Assembly: GCF_028009165.1 (NCBI RefSeq)
Contig: NC_079246.1
Coordinates: 3,100,001 to 3,164,000, forward strand
Direction of reading: 5' to 3'
Source: Akanthomyces muscarius
Taxonomy: Eukaryota; Ascomycota; Sordariomycetes; Hypocreales; Cordycipitaceae
Length of the DNA: 64,000 nt
How positions within the stretch are numbered: the stretch's first letter is position 1; each line of letters starts with the position of its first letter. The position numbers and the translations under genes were made by a program. The notes beneath the pieces were generated by a model, which was not told where the DNA came from, did not search any database, and worked only from the letters and a program-made list of their open reading frames with translations. This document shows positions 43,823 to 55,196 of the stretch, in pieces.

Positions 43823-44129
43823 CTAGCCGTGGTAGACGTGCGTGACGACACCGTCCTTTTCGACGTGGACATTGAGGCGGTTCTCTCTAAAGTCCTTTGT
43901 GACCATGGTTCCGGGCTCGATGATGCGCGTCTCCTGGGGCAGCTCACGCTTGCAAAAGTTCTGTCTCTCATCAGTCACACTTTACCCTCAGCTGACAGCC
44001 AGCCAAAAAACGTACCGTCTCGTTTGTCGCCGTCTCGTTGAGCGTCTTGCCGACGAGCTTTCCCTGCCACTCGTCCGTCTTGGAGGAGGCGCTGGCGTTG
44101 GGGTCTTGGTTGGGAGTGACAAGAGGCAT
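43823..44129 (-). CDS. I78-family protease inhibitor, small cytosolic
   Basis: Exons 44129-44016 and 43960-43823; the 55-nt intron keeps phase 0 and yields 83 residues. Exon 2 begins NFCKRELPQETRIIEPG and continues through VTKDFRENRLNVHVEKDG, the short beta-rich core of the I78 inhibitor family, which block serine proteases by a reactive loop. There is no signal peptide, so it probably protects against the cell's own proteases. The model is short, but both exons and the splice sites are clear. Confidence 0.82.
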
Positions 44130-45677
44130 TGTTGGTGGTGGTGGTGGTGGTAGTTTTGATGTTTTGGAAATGGGGGTTAATAATGTTGAAAAGGGGAAGA
44201 GTGAATGGGGAAATACAAAGATGGACGATGGATGGATGCAAGTAGTATATAGCTCTGGATAGAGTTGGCAGCCGATGACGTTGGACGCTGGCGACACAAA
44301 CAGCCACGAACCGGTTACAAGTTCAGGCCTTGCTGGATACGGTAGCCGGGACACGCATGGGTGACGTGGGCGTAGGGCTGATGATCAGATAAGTGATTGA
44401 TCAGTCAGTTTACAGTGGTTTGGGGATGGAATGGTTTTTTGTTTTGATTCCCATGATCGAGGATAAATATACTGTCGCTGATTCCCCGTTAACAGCAGTG
44501 CTTGGTACGTACCTCTTTAGTGCTGGGGTACTTGTCGCCCTCAACAGCAGCACTGGACCACTTCTTCTTTTTCTTTTTTTCCTCGCTTCGCTCGACGTGG
44601 GCCGATAAATCATCATCCTCTACTTTGCTTGCATCGTTCGAGATGGAGGTCCGATTGTCTTGCTATTTGGCTCGTCATTCGGTGTCGGGTCTTGCATTCC
44701 AGCGCATCAGCCACAGTGGCGGAGACGCGTTTGCTTGCCTGTAGCCCTGACGGTAGAGACCCCGGATTCCCAGCAGCAGTATACAAGCGATGGCTGCATG
44801 TTGAGAATCTTGTAAAATTGATTTCAAAGGCTCAAATTAGCAGCATTTCTCAATATTCTCATGAGCCTCATGCTGTCTTAGCCACCCCCGTCCGGCTCCT
44901 AAAAATAGTGCCTGCTAGCGCGGCCACAGACAGCGAGCCTGTCCTCAGCCACAGCCCCCTGTAGTCGCCTGACAGCTGGCAAGAAAGGTACATGGGCGGC
45001 CGACAGACCGTTGACAGCTTCACCTGTCCTCTGTCCGCACACTACTCCGCGCTCTGCATCGCATACACCTCCCTCTCCATCCACCTGTGATTTTTTCTCG
45101 ACATAAAATCAGCACTGTAAAAAACCATCTCCCTCCTGCCTTGCCGTAGAGCCCGTTTCCACCCCCATTGCATTTTTCCCGTTGCCGTTTAGCGTGCCTC
45201 GTACAGCCACAATGGCCCCCGTCGCCGCCAAGGCAGTTCTGTTGCGGGCCTGTCCTCTGTCCTCCATCCTTGTACCTTTTTCGCTCGCCCTCTCCACAGC
45301 CTTGCCTTCCCTGTCACTGCAAGGCTCTCAGCCCGAAACGACCCCTGGGTGCCTCGCCTTTTCTCACCGTCAGCTTTCCATCTCCTTTGCCCAATTCTCT
45401 TCTAACCCGTCCGTCCTCTTCATCACACCCTTAATGGTCGGCCGTATCGCATAGCATTTCTTTTTCGTTTCCTTTTATTTTGCATTACCTTGCCATCGCT
45501 ATCGCCGCTCTCCGTCGACCAGCACGTCCCCCCTTTTGCTCCCAGTCTCGACAACGGCTCGCCCCGAATTTCTGGGCTGCAGATCATCGACGTTTGCCTG
45601 CTGATCTCCCCCATTCCTCCTCTTCAGCGAGCAAACAATCCCGCATCTCTTCCAACTCGACAAACAACAACCCCATC
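44130..45677. other. Long intergenic / leader region
   Basis: About 1.5 kb upstream of the Cys-rich membrane protein and of the I78 gene on the other strand. The last 500 bp are C/T-rich, like a long transcribed leader. Short open frames here look accidental. Confidence 0.45.
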
Positions 45678-46466
45678 ATGCGCTTCTCGGCCCTTGCCTT
45701 CGCCCTCGGCGCCGCCGCCTCCGCCATCCCCTCCTCCGACCTCTGCTTCCGCGACCACCACGACGACATTGCCGACTTTGCCGACTGCGGCTCGCGCGAC
45801 GCCCTCTCGCAGTGCTTCGCTCAGCTCCCCAGCGGCGCCGACCTTGCCGCCCTCGAAGGTTGCTACGCGGCCGCCGGGTGCTCCGCCGACGATGCGGCCA
45901 AGGAGGCCGGCTACGCGCTCGACCGCTGCACCGACCTCCAGCGCGAAGGCGAGCTCCGCCGCCGCATGGCCGCCGCCATGATCACGCCCGCGCCCGTTCT
46001 CGCCATTCGCGAAAACGCCCAGGGCGACGACTGCTTCAGCACCGAGGTCAGCAGCGAGAAGATCTGCCCGGGCTTCGTCTCGGGCACGTCGCTGCCCTGC
46101 ACCACAGGCCCCGTCACCGCAAAGTCGTGCCGCAGCGGCTGGATCTGCACCGAGGACCCCAACGGCAAGGATATTTGCATGAGCAAGGTTGACAAGCTCG
46201 ACATTGGCGGCATCGTCCTCGCCATTGTCTTCTCCGTCATCATCCTCGCCGGCATCAGCTTCCTCATCTTCATGTCGTGCGCCGAGAGCCGCGCCCAGAA
46301 GAAGATGAATGCGCGCGCCGAGGCCACGGCGCTCGCTCGCGCCGCCACCAAGAAGAAGCGCAACGAGGAGGTGCGCGCGCCGCTCATGGCCCAGCAGCAG
46401 CAGCAGCCCGAGTACCAGGCCCAGGCAGGCGGCGTCAACCCCTTTGGCGACGGCCAGCCTCACTAA
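45678..46466 (+). CDS. Cys-rich, single-pass membrane protein with signal peptide
   Basis: Single exon, 262 residues from the ATG at 45678, the first giving a signal peptide (MRFSALAFALGAAASA). The extracellular part has two blocks of six cysteines (about residues 23-95 and 115-170). The first resembles the spacing of fungal CFEM-like Cys-rich domains without matching clearly. A membrane helix follows (about 175-200, GGIVLAIVFSVIILAGISFLIF), then a basic cytosolic tail with poly-Gln and a final NPFGD motif that could bind endocytic adaptors. The layout is that of a cell-surface sensor or anchor. No specific family was recognised. Confidence 0.85.
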   Translation: MRFSALAFALGAAASAIPSSDLCFRDHHDDIADFADCGSRDALSQCFAQLPSGADLAALEGCYAAAGCSADDAAKEAGYALDRCTDLQREGELRRRMAAAMITPAPVLAIRENAQGDDCFSTEVSSEKICPGFVSGTSLPCTTGPVTAKSCRSGWICTEDPNGKDICMSKVDKLDIGGIVLAIVFSVIILAGISFLIFMSCAESRAQKKMNARAEATALARAATKKKRNEEVRAPLMAQQQQQPEYQAQAGGVNPFGDGQPH

Positions 46467-47280
46467 GCGGCGAATTTGCCATCTAATGGAGTTCAAGGAC
46501 GCGATTATAGAATGCGGGAAAGTGTCAAACGTGTGCGTCAGAATTAAGCGTTACAGTGGATGAGCTTGCTATTTTATATTATCTGGTGTTTAAAGCTTTG
46601 GTTTCATTTATTGGGCTCGATACAACACGGACAGCGACTCTGGATACCATACCTAGTTTTATCGTGCATGAGATAATACATCATGTTCAATGCAAGTGAG
46701 GGCCACATGTGTTCAACACAAGTGATGGTCATCTGACCAAACACCACGTAGCACAAATCGTCACAAAATCACCCTGTTTGTGTCGCGTGCATCACAGTAG
46801 TGCAACACCAGCATTGCCATCTTCATATCGTGGGTTTGTATTTGCTACTCCTTCACTCGCGACGTCACGAGCCGTAAACAAGGAGAGTAACATTAAAAAA
46901 ACAGGGACGCACAGGAGAGTTTGGGTAAGTTGTGTGATATAAAAAGAGGACAGGACGAAAAGGCGGCGCATCAACTACCTAGAATGCCCTGTGTGTACCA
47001 ACAAGAAAAGACAAGAGACAAGAAAACACGTCGTTGTCAGGGATGAACCAGCAGCGGGAGCAAAACACAACGTCCAACCTTCAGAATCAACCACTCCAAA
47101 TACGAGCCTGCAGGTCAAGAGATTTCCCACATTTCGAGAGTCCCCTCAATTCTCCTCGTCTTCCACGATGCCCAGTCGCTGTAGGAGATTCGGCCGCCGC
47201 GACGGGCTCGGACTCATGTCGCTGGCGTCGCTGCTGCTGTCGCCGCCGACGCTGTCGTTGTGTCTAACCCGGGGCGTACG
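46467..47280. other. Intergenic region between convergent genes
   Basis: About 800 bp with 3' flanks of the Cys-rich gene and nst1. Nothing further recognised. Confidence 0.4.
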
Positions 47281-50200
47281 CTAGAGACCCCGCATCGACG
47301 CGGCCGAGAAGCCCATGAGGGGACTGCCAATCTCGCCGGGCGCTCCGACGGCCTGACGGAACGGACCGCCTCCCGCGACACCGTTACTGCCACTCATCAG
47401 AGCGTCCATGGCGTCGGGCACCCAGCGGATGGCGTGCGTGGCATTGTCGCGCTTGACCACGTCAAACGTGCCGCCGCCGTTGGAGGCGTTGCCTTCCGTG
47501 TCGCACAGGTTCAGCAGGTCCTGGGCGGAAATGGTCGGGTCGTTGGACTGCTGCTCGACGTGGTTCTGGAGGGCCGCGACATCGACAAACGCGCTGCCGT
47601 CGCCGCTGCTGCCCGCGAGCGTCTTGCACGCGGCGCAGAGCATCTGGCGCACGGCAATGTGCCGCGACGCCTGCGACACGCTGCGCATCCCCGGGAAACC
47701 GCTGCCGCCGGGCGAGCCTACGGTGAAGCCGCCGGGCGACATACCGGGCGGAGGAGCGCCCCAGCCAGGATTGCCGAAGCCGGGAGGGGGAAAGTGCTGG
47801 CCGTTGGCGGACGTCGGCGTCGGTGCCCACAGGTTGTGGCCGCCGCGGGGGAAGCCGCTGTCCATGAACGGGCTTGTGGCAAAGGCGGATGGGCGAGGCC
47901 CCGGCGGTTGTGTGCGAAGGCTGCCTGAGAGGTTCAGATCCGGTCCGAGGGGTTCGTCGTCTTCGACAAGCACACTGCTGCCGAGGTGCTTCGTATCGTC
48001 GTCGCCGTCGTTGAGACGTCCGCGGGACGTGCTTCCGGGTCGTCCTATCGGGGCTGGTCGTCCAATGGGCATGGCGGCGCTGCCGATGGCGTCGTATGCC
48101 CCAGAGCCCTGGCGGCCGTGCGTTTGCGGAGGAATGTCCTTGGGCATGCTGTTGTATCCCGGGCCGACGGGGAACTGGTCGCCGATGGGCTGGATGAATC
48201 CTGGGGGCCCAATCGGTCCGCTCGGAGACATGACGCGAGCAGCTGGTCCGTTGATGCCGGGCGGTGTCATCATCATACCGCTAGGACTGGAGCGAAACCC
48301 TGGGAACACGGGGTCGTTGGGCAGACGAGAGGGGAAACCTGGCGGTGCATGGTGAGGTAGTCCCGGCGGTGGTTGCATGCCAATTGGATTGCCGTGGAAA
48401 GCGGCAGACAGCATCGACGAGCTTGGCGGCATGCCTGGTGGCGAGACAGAGTACGGCATGCCCGAACTGGCGCCGAAGCTCGACTTGCGTTCCTGGCCAA
48501 TGCTTCCTGGGCTCATGTGGGCGGCTGTACTGGATCGGGGAGACAGGCTAGGGGATGCCGTCGAAAAGGCAGCATCGTGCTGCTGGGACGGGGCTCGTTG
48601 TCGTGCAGGTGTCGGGGCCACAGATTTGGGCAGCACTGGCGTCGCAACGGGCACCTTTGGTGACGCAAAGCTGGCCGGGTTCGGCGGGTGGTGAGGCAAG
48701 ACGGCTGTCGCCGGTACGGGCACGGGCTGCTGCTGTGGCTGTCCGCGCTTGGCCAGCTGGATCTGCGGAGGCACCAGTCCAGCCGCGACGGAGGCAGCCT
48801 TTGCTCTCGCCTTGGCTTCGTTTGCCTCTTGAACCTCTTTGTGTGCCTTGGCTGCCCTGGCTTCCTTGTCCTTCTTGTCGCGTTCCTGCTTCTCCTTGCG
48901 CTCCTGGGCTTCGCGTTCCTTTTGCTCCCGGGCCTCCTTGTCCTTTATGCGCTGCTCTTCCTTGGCCTTTTTCTCACGCTCCTTGGCCTCGCGGGCTTTG
49001 CGTTCCTGCTCGGCTTGCTTCTCTTTTTGCTCGTGGATCCTTCGCAGTCGCTCTGCTTCTTTCCTGAGACGTGCTTCTTCTTCTGCCTTTCGTTGGGCTT
49101 CCTTGAGGCGGCGTTTCTCGTCGGCCTTTTGCTTTTGCTGGGCAACACGCCTCTGCTCTGCTTCTATGCGAGCAGCGTCCTCGGCAGCCTTCTCCGCCTC
49201 CTTACGCGCCTTTTCCTCAGCCAGAGCTTGTTTTCGTTGAGCTGCTTTGTCCTTTTTCTTCTGCGCGTTCTTGGCTCGCTTTGCCTTTTGCTCGTGTTCT
49301 TGGCGAGTTTCCTCTTCAAGTTCCTCGAGCAGCTTCTGTTGACGTTCCTTGGCAACCTTTTCCTTGTACGCAGACAGGACGCGCTGCTCAAACATGCGAG
49401 CGGCAAATATTTGAAACATGCGACGTCCTTCTTCCATTCGCTGCGCCTCGGTCATTTGGTCCTGGAGGCTGTGCTCAGTATGGTACGTAGATGGCATGGC
49501 AGAAGAACTGGAATATACCTCTTCGTCCTCATACTCCTCGTCCTGGCTGTCCTCGTAATCATCTTCCTCTTCCTCCTCGTCCTCGTACTCTTCCTCTTCG
49601 GGAGGCGGATGATTGTGGGGAGCAGGGTATGTGCCGTTGGGATGACCAAAACCGCGAGTAAAATGCTCTCGAGCATCCTCCTCGCGCGCCATGCGACGTT
49701 CGGCAAGCTGCTCCATCATCTCGATGAAGCGCTTGCCGTCGTTTTTCAGTAGGTCATCCGCCACAGTGAGGATGCCGCCTAGTTCCAGGTTACCATATGT
49801 GCGCAAGAGAGTATCTAGAAGCTGCGTACCCTTGACTTGAAGACTGTTGCCGAATGTGAGGAAGTCGGCGACGTCGCGATCTGCAACGTGCGTACTGTGA
49901 AAGGCTTCGGGAGGTTCGTCGTCACTATATTCGTCGTCATCCACTTCGTCTTCACTGTACACTTCTTCAATCTCCTCTTCCTCTTCCTCCTCGTCGCCAA
50001 CGGGTTCCACTATTCGCCCTCGCGACGGTGGATGCGCGGCGTAGCTCGCGGGCAGCCCGCGTGTTGGCCGTATGGGGAAGTCGCGCGGTGACGGCAGCAT
50101 GGGAGGACCCTCGCCTTGGTTGGCAAACTGCTCGAGCTCGAGATAATACGCGTCGTATAGACCCTCTAGCTCCTCTTCGATGGCGTTGCGTTTGCGGCCG

Positions 50201-50994
50201 CACACGGTGCAGCTGCAGGTATGCTTCTGTTGCTCCTTCATCTTGCGCAGCACGGCATCCTTTTCCACCTTGACGAGAGATTTGCGCTCCTCCTCACCGA
50301 GGCCAAGCCAAAATTCCTTGATTCGTTCGCGCTCCTCGTGGTTGCTGGTGCTCCATATCTTGTCTCTGGACATGCCAGGCCCGCGCAGTGCTTCGGTGGG
50401 CGGCGGCGGCGCTGGAGATAGGTCGTCGTCAGCTCCTGAGGCGACACTCTTCCCTTTCTTCTTGCGACTCTTCTTGGACCTGGAAGAGTTGGACGGTCCG
50501 CCGTTATGCTCATGGTGGCCCGCCGGAGCGTAGGACTCGTCGTCTTCGTCGTCGTCGGTCGAAATAGACTCTGCGTCTTGCGGAGGTGGCGGAGGGATGG
50601 AGGCGCCGTGTCGATGAGCATGAGCATGCTCGTGAGCGTGGATGTGGCCGTGCAGCGGCGCAGACGCAGGGGTGGCGTGGCCGTTGAGGCCCTTTTCGGC
50701 GGCCTTTGCAGCGGCCTTTTGCCTTCGCTTCTGCTTTTTGCGATTAACGGACGGTGCAGTGGCCGAGGCATCGTCGTCGTCGTAGTCGGGGGCGGCGGAA
50801 TTATCAGGTTGCATTTGCGCGGCAAAGTGATGTTCGTTTGTCGCAGACAGCGTTGGCGTGGCGGGTTGGGAAGACGAGTCGGCGAAGCCCTTGGGGACGG
50901 TGATGAACTTGGAGCCATCTTTGTTTGTGTACTTGGAAGTGTTTCTAGGCGATGCCGGCGAGGGAGCAGCCGGTTTCTGGGTGTTGGCCGGCAT
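47281..50994 (-). CDS. nst1: Stress response protein Nst1
   Basis: Single exon, 1237 residues, typical of filamentous fungi. The order fits Nst1: a disordered N-terminus with a basic NRKKQKRRQKAAAKAAEKG stretch, a conserved block (IWSTSNHEERERIKEFWLGLGEEERK ... CSCTVCGRKRN), long acidic runs, a very long charged coiled coil (about residues 540-720; Lys/Glu/Arg/Ala), and a Pro/Gly/Met-rich C-terminus. Nst1 was named for salt tolerance in yeast and has links to mRNA decay bodies. Two curious low-complexity parts are a His-Ala run (HAHEHAHAHRHG) near residue 120 and the acidic blocks at about 330 and 470. Confidence 0.92.
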   Translation of the reverse strand: MPANTQKPAAPSPASPRNTSKYTNKDGSKFITVPKGFADSSSQPATPTLSATNEHHFAAQMQPDNSAAPDYDDDDASATAPSVNRKKQKRRQKAAAKAAEKGLNGHATPASAPLHGHIHAHEHAHAHRHGASIPPPPPQDAESISTDDDEDDESYAPAGHHEHNGGPSNSSRSKKSRKKKGKSVASGADDDLSPAPPPPTEALRGPGMSRDKIWSTSNHEERERIKEFWLGLGEEERKSLVKVEKDAVLRKMKEQQKHTCSCTVCGRKRNAIEEELEGLYDAYYLELEQFANQGEGPPMLPSPRDFPIRPTRGLPASYAAHPPSRGRIVEPVGDEEEEEEEIEEVYSEDEVDDDEYSDDEPPEAFHSTHVADRDVADFLTFGNSLQVKGTQLLDTLLRTYGNLELGGILTVADDLLKNDGKRFIEMMEQLAERRMAREEDAREHFTRGFGHPNGTYPAPHNHPPPEEEEYEDEEEEEDDYEDSQDEEYEDEEVYSSSSAMPSTYHTEHSLQDQMTEAQRMEEGRRMFQIFAARMFEQRVLSAYKEKVAKERQQKLLEELEEETRQEHEQKAKRAKNAQKKKDKAAQRKQALAEEKARKEAEKAAEDAARIEAEQRRVAQQKQKADEKRRLKEAQRKAEEEARLRKEAERLRRIHEQKEKQAEQERKAREAKEREKKAKEEQRIKDKEAREQKEREAQERKEKQERDKKDKEARAAKAHKEVQEANEAKARAKAASVAAGLVPPQIQLAKRGQPQQQPVPVPATAVLPHHPPNPASFASPKVPVATPVLPKSVAPTPARQRAPSQQHDAAFSTASPSLSPRSSTAAHMSPGSIGQERKSSFGASSGMPYSVSPPGMPPSSSMLSAAFHGNPIGMQPPPGLPHHAPPGFPSRLPNDPVFPGFRSSPSGMMMTPPGINGPAARVMSPSGPIGPPGFIQPIGDQFPVGPGYNSMPKDIPPQTHGRQGSGAYDAIGSAAMPIGRPAPIGRPGSTSRGRLNDGDDDTKHLGSSVLVEDDEPLGPDLNLSGSLRTQPPGPRPSAFATSPFMDSGFPRGGHNLWAPTPTSANGQHFPPPGFGNPGWGAPPPGMSPGGFTVGSPGGSGFPGMRSVSQASRHIAVRQMLCAACKTLAGSSGDGSAFVDVAALQNHVEQQSNDPTISAQDLLNLCDTEGNASNGGGTFDVVKRDNATHAIRWVPDAMDALMSGSNGVAGGGPFRQAVGAPGEIGSPLMGFSAASMRGL

Positions 50995-53900
50995 CGTAGG
51001 GCGGTCTACCAGTCGAGCAACGGCGTCGAGCTCATCAAGAGCGTGGTGTGCCGCGAGGAGGGACGGGCGGAGTCGAGGCAGGGAGACGCAGACGGCAGAA
51101 TGGTGAGAGATGGAGGTCGGAGAAATAGATTTGTCGGGTTACGACGCGCGCGCACGTCTCGAGGGGCGCTTGGAGTCCGTGGGCTGTGTTTTTCGGCCGG
51201 CAGCAAGCGGACGGCTGGGTTGGTGGGTGATGGTTGTGTGGATGGAGGTGGCCTTGGGATGTGGTGGTGGATGATGGTGGAGGCTTGCTTGCCCAGGTCG
51301 CGGGTCCCCTCCCGAAACTGAGGCACTGACTACTGAGCCAACGCCAGGGTTATTAGGTCAGCGATGACGCCAATGGCTGAGAGGACGGACGAGAGGCAGC
51401 GGAGGACGAGTGAGTTTTCAGGGAAATTAATTACATCAAGTTGGCAGCACGCGAGCATTTACACGAGTCTGGTTGGGATGGGCAGTGTGCAGGCGCAAGA
51501 TGGGATTGCAGAGTAAAGTCACGACTTGGTGGTGATGCAGCGAAAAGGTACATGCGAGGCGGCGGCGCTAGAAGGCTGGAGATACAGCGGCCTTTGGTCC
51601 TGGAGCGCCTGTATTTGGACTTGTTTAGCGCTCTTTACGCACTTGAGTCTGCAGCGTGGTATTTATTGTTAGTGCCTGAGCCCGGCTGCGGTGGGGCGTC
51701 AAAGAGTCGGGATCGCCACGTGACCTTTCACTACTGAACCTGTATAGACCTCAAGGTGCTTGTTTCTGCCTTAGGTTGACAAGTCTGGCAGCTTGTATCG
51801 TAGTTGGGCTAATTAGCATCGACATCTGGTACTTGGCAGTTACACCTGCAAGATAGCTGAAGCTTCAGAAATCACCAAACCATCTTGTCATACAATCTCC
51901 AAACTCGAAGCTGTCGTGCTTGAAACAAAAGTGCCGCCGAGTCTGCTTTACCCAATCTGGCATCCATTCCCGCCTCCTACAGTTTGCCGTCAGTCAAACA
52001 GCAGCCGTGACACCGTTTACACGCAAACAGAGGAACACAAATTAACCAAGAGGCACACTGCACATTTCAGTGTCACTGACCGATAACACTTGTTCGGTAA
52101 TGGATTCTTTTTAGCTAGTCGGTCACTGCAGTACTCCGCCACCTACATACACAGCCATGAACTCGACATGTCGCCGCAAACTGCCCGATGATACAACACA
52201 GCTGTGCTAGCTACTTTTTTCCTACACCTCCAATTCTGCCACACCGCGCCACCTGGCTACCTTTCGGCTCTCATTCAATCCAAGCTCATCATCTAACCGC
52301 CGTGGCTGATTTATACGGCATGGCTGATATCGAAACCATACACAGTCAAGGGCATCTGGCCGCTAGCCCCGTCAGCTAGGCGGCGGCCTCGTGTTTGGTG
52401 CCTCTCTAGATCGACAGCTTGACCAAGGCACGGCTGACCTGAAGCCAACGACGCCTTGTTTTATTTTCGGTTACCGAGTTGGCCGGTGGCTGTAGCCCTG
52501 CGTGTATGCAGGTTGTAGCCTGCCTCTGCCAACGAGCTTGGTGCTTTTTATAGATGCTCACACGGGCAGCTTATTCTCGCATCAGTCTTTCACCTGCGGC
52601 ATGCTCCAACGTCTCCGACGAGGCTGCGATCTGTGTTGCATTGGGATCGACGTATCCACCAAGGCTATGCGATGGCATTGTCTGTTCATTAGAGGCATCC
52701 TCGTCGTCCGTCTCGCTGCATCTCATGTTGGCCCTGTTGGGATTGGACTCTCAAGACAGGCCGTGGGACGAGTTGCCATGCTGCACTGCATGCCTGGCCA
52801 AAGTCTAATCCCCACAGCATGAAGATCAGGACAGGCACAGCCATGCCAAGTTGCGCCAAGTAGCACCAGCAGAGACAGGGAGTTTGCATCACAGACTATG
52901 GCGTACTCCGTCCACTGTAACTGCGGGCTTTGAATAAAGGAGTGCCAGCGCCAGTTGCAGGTTTCTCGTCGACAATCCGTATCAAAGTACCGACTCTCGG
53001 CATCTCGACGTGCGACGGAACGCGCGCCTGCAGGCGCGGGCGCTAGGGACCAATGCAGACACATTTTTCTCACGATATTGCCGGTATTCAATCCCCTGTC
53101 GCAAGAGGGGATCGCGTCGACTAACAGGCATGACTATTCGCTTTCCCCGTCGGTGGCCGCTCGTATCGTGTTGAGCAAGTGGGAACCGGCCCTGATTTGT
53201 GGTGGAGGATGTCTGGCCCAAGGTCGTCTGCCAGAACGCGGCGCAGCGGCGGCCCACTGTAAATTTAGATGCGCGACGGGGCCAGTGGCTACAGCGCATT
53301 TAGTGCTGCGACTCTGGCGACGCAGTGCCTGTACATGCCCTGATACAGGTGTCAAGCCGCCAAAGAGGCCGCTATTTCGGGGATGGGCCCCCCGGAGCAC
53401 CCCTGTGACCGCCACAGAAGCAGCCAAGCAGCCCAGCAACACTCCTCGTCGTCATTCTTTCAGCGGCCATTCTAGGGCATTGTGCGCCCAGCCTCACCAA
53501 TCACCCACTGAAAAATACCGTAAACCCGCTGTTCGCCTGGCTGCCAGAATGCTCTGCCATGCCTTGCCCATTGCCCATCCCATTGCCTGACCATCAATTG
53601 CCATTCCCATCCCATCGCCTGCGACGCCAAAACCTCGTATTCCTCTTCTTCACTCTTCATCGGCCAACATTCAGCGCCTCTGCATCCGCCCCGGCTCTAT
53701 CGCTAATCCCGTTCCGCTACTTATTGCTCTCGGCGCCCGCCCTTTTTCTCCTCGCTCCCTCAGGTACTCGGTCCATCCGCCGAGACACGAGGAATCCTCC
53801 GGCTCCCAGCCCATCCATCCTCCGACGCCCAAACGGTCGCAAACGGCACCAACGACGGCCACCGTCTTTTTCGCTGTCCCACGACTCGCCGGCTAGCTAC

Positions 53901-54314
53901 TCACAGCTCTTGTACTCTGTACCTGCTGCTACTGTACCTTTAGCCAGATATCCTTCAACTGGGCTCCATCGCGCATCTCACCGCAGCCTTGTGACGCAGC
54001 CTTATTCAGCGCTCTCGGCCGCTGTCTCGCGCCCTTTTTCTTGTTATTCTTTTTGTGCTCTTTTCCATCCTACTCTTCAGCACCGAAAAGGACGCCAATC
54101 CACGCCGACCGGCCGCGCCTCAACTCTTCTACGACGAACACCCTCGCCCGCTCTCCCCGACGCGGCCGACAAAGGCGATTTACCGTCTGCTAGGTAGCTC
54201 GCATCAGCCTGTCTCTGCAATTGCGAGGCTCCTTTGACTCTGCCGACAACAGCTGATTGCTGGCCTGTTTCCTCCTTCGTCCCCGCCGACGCAATACCCT
54301 CACATACCGCCGCC
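50995..54314. other. Very long divergent intergenic region (nst1 / rho2)
   Basis: 3.3 kb with no gene that I can support. Open frames at 52955-53590 and 53559-54197 on the plus strand are Arg/Pro/Ser-rich and lie in C/T-rich leader-like DNA just ahead of rho2. Both flanking genes are regulators, and long leaders are common for such genes. Confidence 0.5.
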
Positions 54315-55196
54315 ATGGCCGCCGCGAACCCCCAAAATGTCATAAGAAGGCAAGCATTCTCGAGCTTCTTCCAATTCCTATCTGTTGTAGTTGGAGGCCA
54401 TCTTTCTGCGCTTCATGCTAACAACCGCGCTACAGAAAGCTCGTCATTGTCGGTGACGGTGCCTGCGGCAAGACTAGTCTGCTAAGCGTCTTTACGCTGG
54501 GCTTCTTCCCAACTGTGAGTGCCCCAACCCGCCATTGCCAATCTCTGAGATGATGCTAATCCATGTAGAACTATGTGAGCTTGCCAGTGCTCGTTCTCCG
54601 ACCGCATTACTAACCCGACCAAGATCCCGACCGTCTTTGAAAATTACGTCACCGACTGCCGCGTAGACGGCAAGTCTGTCCAGCTCGCCCTCTGGGATAC
54701 CGCCGGCCAAGAAGACTACGAGCGACTGCGCCCTCTAGCCTACGCCAAGGCCCATGTTATCCTCATTGGCTTTTCCGTCGATACCCCCGATTCGCTCGAC
54801 AATGTCAAGAACAAAGTACGTACCACGACCCCGCGGCTCCCGAGTCGCCCGTCCCCTTACCCAGCGTCGTCAGCCAACTTTTACTAACAAGGCCGCACCA
54901 CGCAGTGGATCACAGAAGTCATGGATATCTGCCCGGGCGTCCCTATAATCCTCGTCGGTCTCAAGAAGGATCTGCGCGAAGACCCCGTCGCCATTGAGGA
55001 GATGCGCAAAAAGTCGCTGCGCTTCGTCACCACACACGACGGCGAGTCCGTCGCCCGCGAGGTCGGCGCCAAGCGTTATCTCGAGTGCTCCAGCCTGAGC
55101 GGTGAAGGTGTCGACGATGTGTTTGAGGCCGCCACACGCGCCGCCCTGTTGACGTTTGAGAATGGCGAGGGCAGCGGCTGCTGCGTTGTCTTGTAA
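54315..55196 (+). CDS. rho2: Rho-family GTPase Rho2
   Basis: Exons 54315-54349, 54436-54514, 54569-54574, 54624-54815 and 54906-55196 give exactly 200 residues. Motifs are complete: P-loop GDGACGKT, switch I with [14 protein letters not shown], effector-near [28 protein letters not shown] and the C-terminal CCVVL, a CAAX box with Leu (geranylgeranylation) and an adjacent Cys for palmitoylation. The sequence follows Rho2 rather than Rho1. Rho2 acts at the plasma membrane in cell-wall synthesis and polarity. Two splicing oddities: intron 1 begins with GC (AAG|GCAAGC) and exon 3 is only six bases (AACTAT, Asn-Tyr). Confidence 0.92.

Noticed and set aside
52955..54197. Two overlapping plus-strand frames (52955-53590 and 53559-54197) upstream of rho2
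   Set aside because: Arg/Pro/Ser-rich translations of C/T-rich leader DNA, no recognisable domain; more likely accidental frames.
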